From: Deltaproteobacteria bacterium
Lineage (GTDB): Bacteria; UBA10199; DSSB01
DNA length: 9,602 nt
Assembly: GCA_021414045.1 (NCBI GenBank)
Contig: JAIOPF010000229.1
Coordinates: forward strand, 1 to 9,602
Direction of reading: 5' to 3'
Part shown: one piece after another, positions 6,047 through 9,602 of the stretch
Numbering within the stretch: the first letter of the stretch is position 1
Layout of the letters: the number at the start of each line of letters is the position of its first letter
The notes under the pieces: generated by a model
What the model saw: only the letters and a program-made list of their open reading frames with translations
What the model was told of the DNA's origin: nothing
The model's database searches: none
Made by a program: the position numbers and the translations under genes

Positions 6047-9000
6047 CTTCGCCTTTTTTAACATCCGTCCTGCGCCGTCATGCCGAGCCTCCCTCGGAAA
6101 CATCCCCACTCGAGGCGCTGCTGCAAGACCGAGACTTTCGACGGAGGCTTTCCGAGTCCCAATTGCGAGAGTTGAATTCCTTGAATGGGGAAAGAAGTTC
6201 GACCCTTCTCGGCGAGGCGCTTTATTCCTTCGGTTCACGCCAAGAACAGGCGGGGCATTCGGAGCTGGCGATTTCGGTGTATCAAGCACTCTCCGCGAAC
6301 GGAGATTTTGGTCAGTTACATGCCCGGGCCGAATCCAGTTTGAATGCCTTGCTGGGCCGAGGTCCTTGGCGGCAACGTATCGAATCGCTGGGAAGACGTT
6401 TCGTGGCGCAGGCCACCGACCCGGCGATGATCCTCGCCTTCGGCTTGGCGGGCGGCATCGCGAATTGGGTCCGCGGCGGGACCATGGCCTCATTGGCGTT
6501 TCGGGCGCCGAGCCTGCTCTCGCGCGGATTCGGCGCGCGGTTCCTCGCGGGGGCGACTTCCTATCTCGCCGAAGTTCCGGCCTTCGTCGCGACCAGCCGT
6601 GTCGCCAGGAGCTATCTTCATCCGCAGGCGGTGGATGGAACTTGGGGAGAAGAGTTGGCGGGGGCCGCCTTGTTTTTGGGCGTGTTGCGAGTGAGCGGGG
6701 GAGCGGCGGAGGAAGCCCTGAGGGTTCGCGAGTTTTCTTCCGTCGTTCATCGGGGAGTGGCCACTTTTGCCCAATTGGGCGGAATCTATTCGGCCCATGC
6801 CCTACAGGAAAATTTCGGACTTCGTCCCGTGGGCGACGCTTCCAGCCGCGTCGTGGACACTCTCGACAGCTTTTTACAGATGCAGGTCGGGGGTAGATTG
6901 ATGCAAGGGGCGATTCCGGAAGTCTCTCCGCATTTGGCGCGGGCCTTGGCATCGGAGACTCCCCGCCTCGGCGCGCTTTCGAATCCGGGAATTGTGGAGC
7001 TAAATGCGCGGGAAACTTCCCGGTTTTCGCTTCCCGATCGATTGGCGGCCGCCGAGCGCGAGGGGGATATCCCCGCGCCGCTCGGGCAGCCGATCTCCTC
7101 TCTGGAAACCGAAAACGCAGCCCGACGGGAAATCCTTCAGCGTTACGACCGCGAATATGCGGTGGGCATCATCCAATCCTTCGAGGCCATCGCGAAGTTG
7201 TTGGAGGTGCCGCTCGATTCGGTTTTCGCGGTTGGGCGTCCCGGGCTGGAATTGGAGGGTGGGCGATTGTTCCGGGGCCTGCGTCGGTTGCGACACGCGG
7301 CCCAGTATTCCTCGACGGACGGCTTGAAGGGCAATTACCTGAACTGGTTGCTGCGCGTGTCGACGCACGAAGCGGTTCGTCAAAGTCGCGGCGATTGGGC
7401 GTTGAGGCTGATCGAGCACTTGGAATCCGGTGCCTCAGTGGAGACTTTAGAGGCCCTGGTCGCCGAGCAGCTCCCTTCTTACGACCTCTTCGGTCGTGGC
7501 GTCGTCCGCGGCGCCCCGACGCGCGATATCCCCCTGACGCGAGCCTCGGAACGCGCGATCCAGGGCTTGCCCTTGAGCGTGGAGGCGAAGGAGGTTCTGA
7601 CGCGATTTGGTCGCTACCAAGGAGAGATTCCCTTGAATTTTTTCCAAGATCTTGGGGAGCGATTGAGGTCTTCCGATCCTGTCGCGACCATTATCGAACC
7701 TACCCTGCTGGGCCTTCGCGAAAGTCCCGTGGCCTATTTAAGGCTGGTTCGTCTTTTTCAAATCTTGGAACATGACGGCGCCATCCATGCGAAATTATTC
7801 GAACTGAACGACTCTCAATTGCATCTGTGGGGCGACGGCCAACGCAACGACGCGCCTCTCGCGCTTTTCCGCTCGCAGGGCGACGGTTACCTGGGCGAAG
7901 GGCGGTGGGTCGAATATATCAATGCGATGAGGGTCGAGAGCGAGCCCCTTCGGCAGCCCCTAGCCGCGATGATGCGTCGCGAGCGCACGGAAGAGATCTT
8001 GCGCTCGGTGTGGCCCGAACCGTGTGACTTGACGCCCGAGGACGTGCTCACGGCGCTGGAGCGCCTGGCGGACCCCATGTCCATGCGGGTGGCCCAGGCT
8101 CTGCGTTCGGGACAGGTGGAATTGAGATTTTTATCCGATGCGGATTTCGCCGAGAGTTTCGCCCGTGAAAACGGAAATCAGCGGGGCGAGCTGGTCCAGG
8201 CCTTTCTGCTGCCGGCATCGGAGGTCCATGCGCGAGATCGATTGGTGATGCGGCAGATCCAACGCGTTTCGGACTTTGTCTTTCGCAGGGCGCTGATCGA
8301 GCGCCTGGTTCACGCGGTTCATGAGTTCGACCATCATCTGCACCCGCCCTTGAGCCCGCGCAACGACCTGTCGGCCCTGCGCGAGGAGTTGCCGGCGCAT
8401 CTGCGGCATATTCAGTACCGCGCGACCCTGGGATATCCGGAGGAATTGGAAGCGATGTTCTCGGAGTCTCCGGCCGGACCGGCCTTATACCTGCGCGACA
8501 AGGTGGAGGCGGCTTACTTTCTGCGTTATCTTCGGCGGCCCGCCGTCAGCGCCGCCATGGCGCTCGAGCCGGCGGCGGTCGCTGGACGGCTCACGGGATT
8601 GCAAGACCAATCGGATTACATCCATGGATTGCTCAATCTCGGGACCCGGGCGGTGGATTCCCCCAACTTGCTGGAATGGCTTCAGGAAGCGGATTGGTCC
8701 TTGGACGCCTTTCAACGCGATCTTCATGCCACGCGAGGCGCTTTCAATATCGCGGAACGAGGCGGCGCTCCAGTCGCCGAATCGGCGCGCGCGGAATTCG
8801 AGATCCTGGATGCCGCGTTCACGAAATACCGGAGGGTCTCTCGCCAATTGCGGACGATCCATCAGCTTTCCTTAAGGCCGCCGACGGATCGGCGCGATGT
8901 GGAGATCCGACGTCGGAGGGATTGGATCGCCTCGCTTGGAGATTTCGACATCGTGCGAGTCGCCTCGGAGTCCCCTAGGACAGGGGTGATGCCTCGTTAC

Positions 9001-9602
9001 GAAGTCGGACTGAATTTGATGGGGCGGTTTCTGCCGCGATTGGATGAGACGCAGGTCGATATTTACGAACGCGCGGCCCGCGGACCTATCCGAGACCGTG
9101 ACATCGCCTTCGACCTGGATAAAACCCTGGGCGATACCCTCTTGCGCTACCTGGCCCAAGACGCCTTTCGGGAACGTCCCGAATCCTACGATATCGGCAT
9201 GGAGGATATCGTCCATCAATATACGCGGATGCGTTTGCCGTATCGCGGGATACAGGCCATGCTCCTAGGCTTGTGGGCGGCGGGGAATCGGGTTCGGCTC
9301 TACACGGCCTCCGAGAATCTCGTGGGTAACCACGAGGTGTTCTTCAATGACTTCCCCTTGATCAAGGTCGCGATGGAAATCGCTCCTCCCCAGGATGCGG
9401 AGCGACTGGTCACTCCCGAGGATCTCCACGCCGCGCCGCATTTCATGGACAGGCTTAAGTTCCGTGAATTTTACGAGCGTCATTTCGGCGATGAACGCGG
9501 CCGGGGTTTTTTGGAGGAGGTCGCTCGAGAACAGGGGCTGCGGCGGTTGCCGGATTTGACGGTGGCAAAATTGCCGTTTCCGGATTTTCCCTTCGACGTT
9601 CT
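6043..9602 (+). CDS. Copy B: large multidomain protein, hydrophobic N-domain + predicted zinc metallopeptidase + HAD domain (partial at right edge)
   Basis: Frame 1 is open without a stop from ATG 6043 to the window edge, giving 1186 complete codons. Comparison with copy A suggests about 60 more residues. Order of parts: TPR-like helical hairpin (about 55-105); Gly/Ala-rich hydrophobic domain (about 115-290) with GRRFVAQAT (117-125), FGLAGGIANWV (133-143), YLAEVPAF (174-181), GLRP (259-262) and LQMQVGGRL (278-286); a variable linker to about 360 that is longer than in copy A; a helical middle region (about 360-660); and a metallopeptidase-like domain with HEFDH (760-764), EE (781-782) and a following AHLRH. 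Last comes a HAD domain with FDLDKTLGDT (nucleophile D1024, D1026, T1028), LYTAS (T1088) and Lys candidates K1139 and K1176. Motif IV is cut off by the window end. No N-terminal signal peptide is seen, so it is cytoplasmic, membrane-inserted through the hydrophobic domain, or exported by an unknown route. The two catalytic domains are inferred from motifs; the whole architecture is unfamiliar to me and substrates cannot be named. Confidence 0.85.
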   Translation, partial: MTSPFLTSVLRRHAEPPSETSPLEALLQDRDFRRRLSESQLRELNSLNGERSSTLLGEALYSFGSRQEQAGHSELAISVYQALSANGDFGQLHARAESSLNALLGRGPWRQRIESLGRRFVAQATDPAMILAFGLAGGIANWVRGGTMASLAFRAPSLLSRGFGARFLAGATSYLAEVPAFVATSRVARSYLHPQAVDGTWGEELAGAALFLGVLRVSGGAAEEALRVREFSSVVHRGVATFAQLGGIYSAHALQENFGLRPVGDASSRVVDTLDSFLQMQVGGRLMQGAIPEVSPHLARALASETPRLGALSNPGIVELNARETSRFSLPDRLAAAEREGDIPAPLGQPISSLETENAARREILQRYDREYAVGIIQSFEAIAKLLEVPLDSVFAVGRPGLELEGGRLFRGLRRLRHAAQYSSTDGLKGNYLNWLLRVSTHEAVRQSRGDWALRLIEHLESGASVETLEALVAEQLPSYDLFGRGVVRGAPTRDIPLTRASERAIQGLPLSVEAKEVLTRFGRYQGEIPLNFFQDLGERLRSSDPVATIIEPTLLGLRESPVAYLRLVRLFQILEHDGAIHAKLFELNDSQLHLWGDGQRNDAPLALFRSQGDGYLGEGRWVEYINAMRVESEPLRQPLAAMMRRERTEEILRSVWPEPCDLTPEDVLTALERLADPMSMRVAQALRSGQVELRFLSDADFAESFARENGNQRGELVQAFLLPASEVHARDRLVMRQIQRVSDFVFRRALIERLVHAVHEFDHHLHPPLSPRNDLSALREELPAHLRHIQYRATLGYPEELEAMFSESPAGPALYLRDKVEAAYFLRYLRRPAVSAAMALEPAAVAGRLTGLQDQSDYIHGLLNLGTRAVDSPNLLEWLQEADWSLDAFQRDLHATRGAFNIAERGGAPVAESARAEFEILDAAFTKYRRVSRQLRTIHQLSLRPPTDRRDVEIRRRRDWIASLGDFDIVRVASESPRTGVMPRYEVGLNLMGRFLPRLDETQVDIYERAARGPIRDRDIAFDLDKTLGDTLLRYLAQDAFRERPESYDIGMEDIVHQYTRMRLPYRGIQAMLLGLWAAGNRVRLYTASENLVGNHEVFFNDFPLIKVAMEIAPPQDAERLVTPEDLHAAPHFMDRLKFREFYERHFGDERGRGFLEEVAREQGLRRLPDLTVAKLPFPDFPFDV

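Noticed and set aside
6023..6952. Minus-strand open frame (309 codons) and plus-strand frame-3 frame at 5913-6896
   Set aside because: Both are Arg/Pro/Gly-rich shadow translations of the copy B N-terminus, which is supported in frame 1 by paralogy, Shine-Dalgarno and the ATGA overlap.

Overview
The window is GC-rich bacterial DNA. It carries a signal-peptide-bearing periplasmic-type gamma-glutamyltransferase, a class-3-like aldehyde dehydrogenase and, unusually, a tandem pair of very large multidomain proteins. This suggests a Gram-negative bacterium, possibly one of the deltaproteobacteria-like lineages. The taxonomic guess is weak because no RNA gene or other phylogenetic marker is present.

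The left part (1-2261) is ordinary housekeeping or accessory metabolism. The 3' end of an aldehyde dehydrogenase runs off the left edge. It is followed on the same strand by a small EF-Tu domain-2-like protein with its own good sigma70-type promoter and Shine-Dalgarno sequence. A complete gamma-glutamyltransferase gene converges on it from the minus strand; the two stop codons are only 4 nt apart.

Between 2262 and 2424 lies a 163-nt divergent intergenic region. It contains a strikingly AT-rich patch with a perfect TTGACA hexamer and two small palindromes, and it probably holds the promoters for both directions.

The right part (2425-9602) is the interesting region: two tandem paralogous genes, copy A and copy B, on the plus strand. 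Copy B (6043 to beyond the window) is one uninterrupted reading frame of at least 1186 codons. It has an N-terminal helical and TPR-like stretch, a glycine/alanine-rich hydrophobic domain, a long middle region, a predicted zinc-metallopeptidase domain (HEFDH plus a downstream EE) and a C-terminal HAD-phosphatase-like domain (DLDKT). Copy A (2425-6046) contains the same domains in the same order but spread over three reading frames (1, then 3, then 2), with a -1 shift at each junction. It is a frameshifted or split gene, a decaying duplicate, or an artefact of two missing bases. Copy A's last segment overlaps copy B's start by ATGA, so the pair should be translationally coupled in one operon. 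The combined N-domain, metallopeptidase and HAD architecture matches no named family I can recognise and is the best candidate here for an undescribed system.
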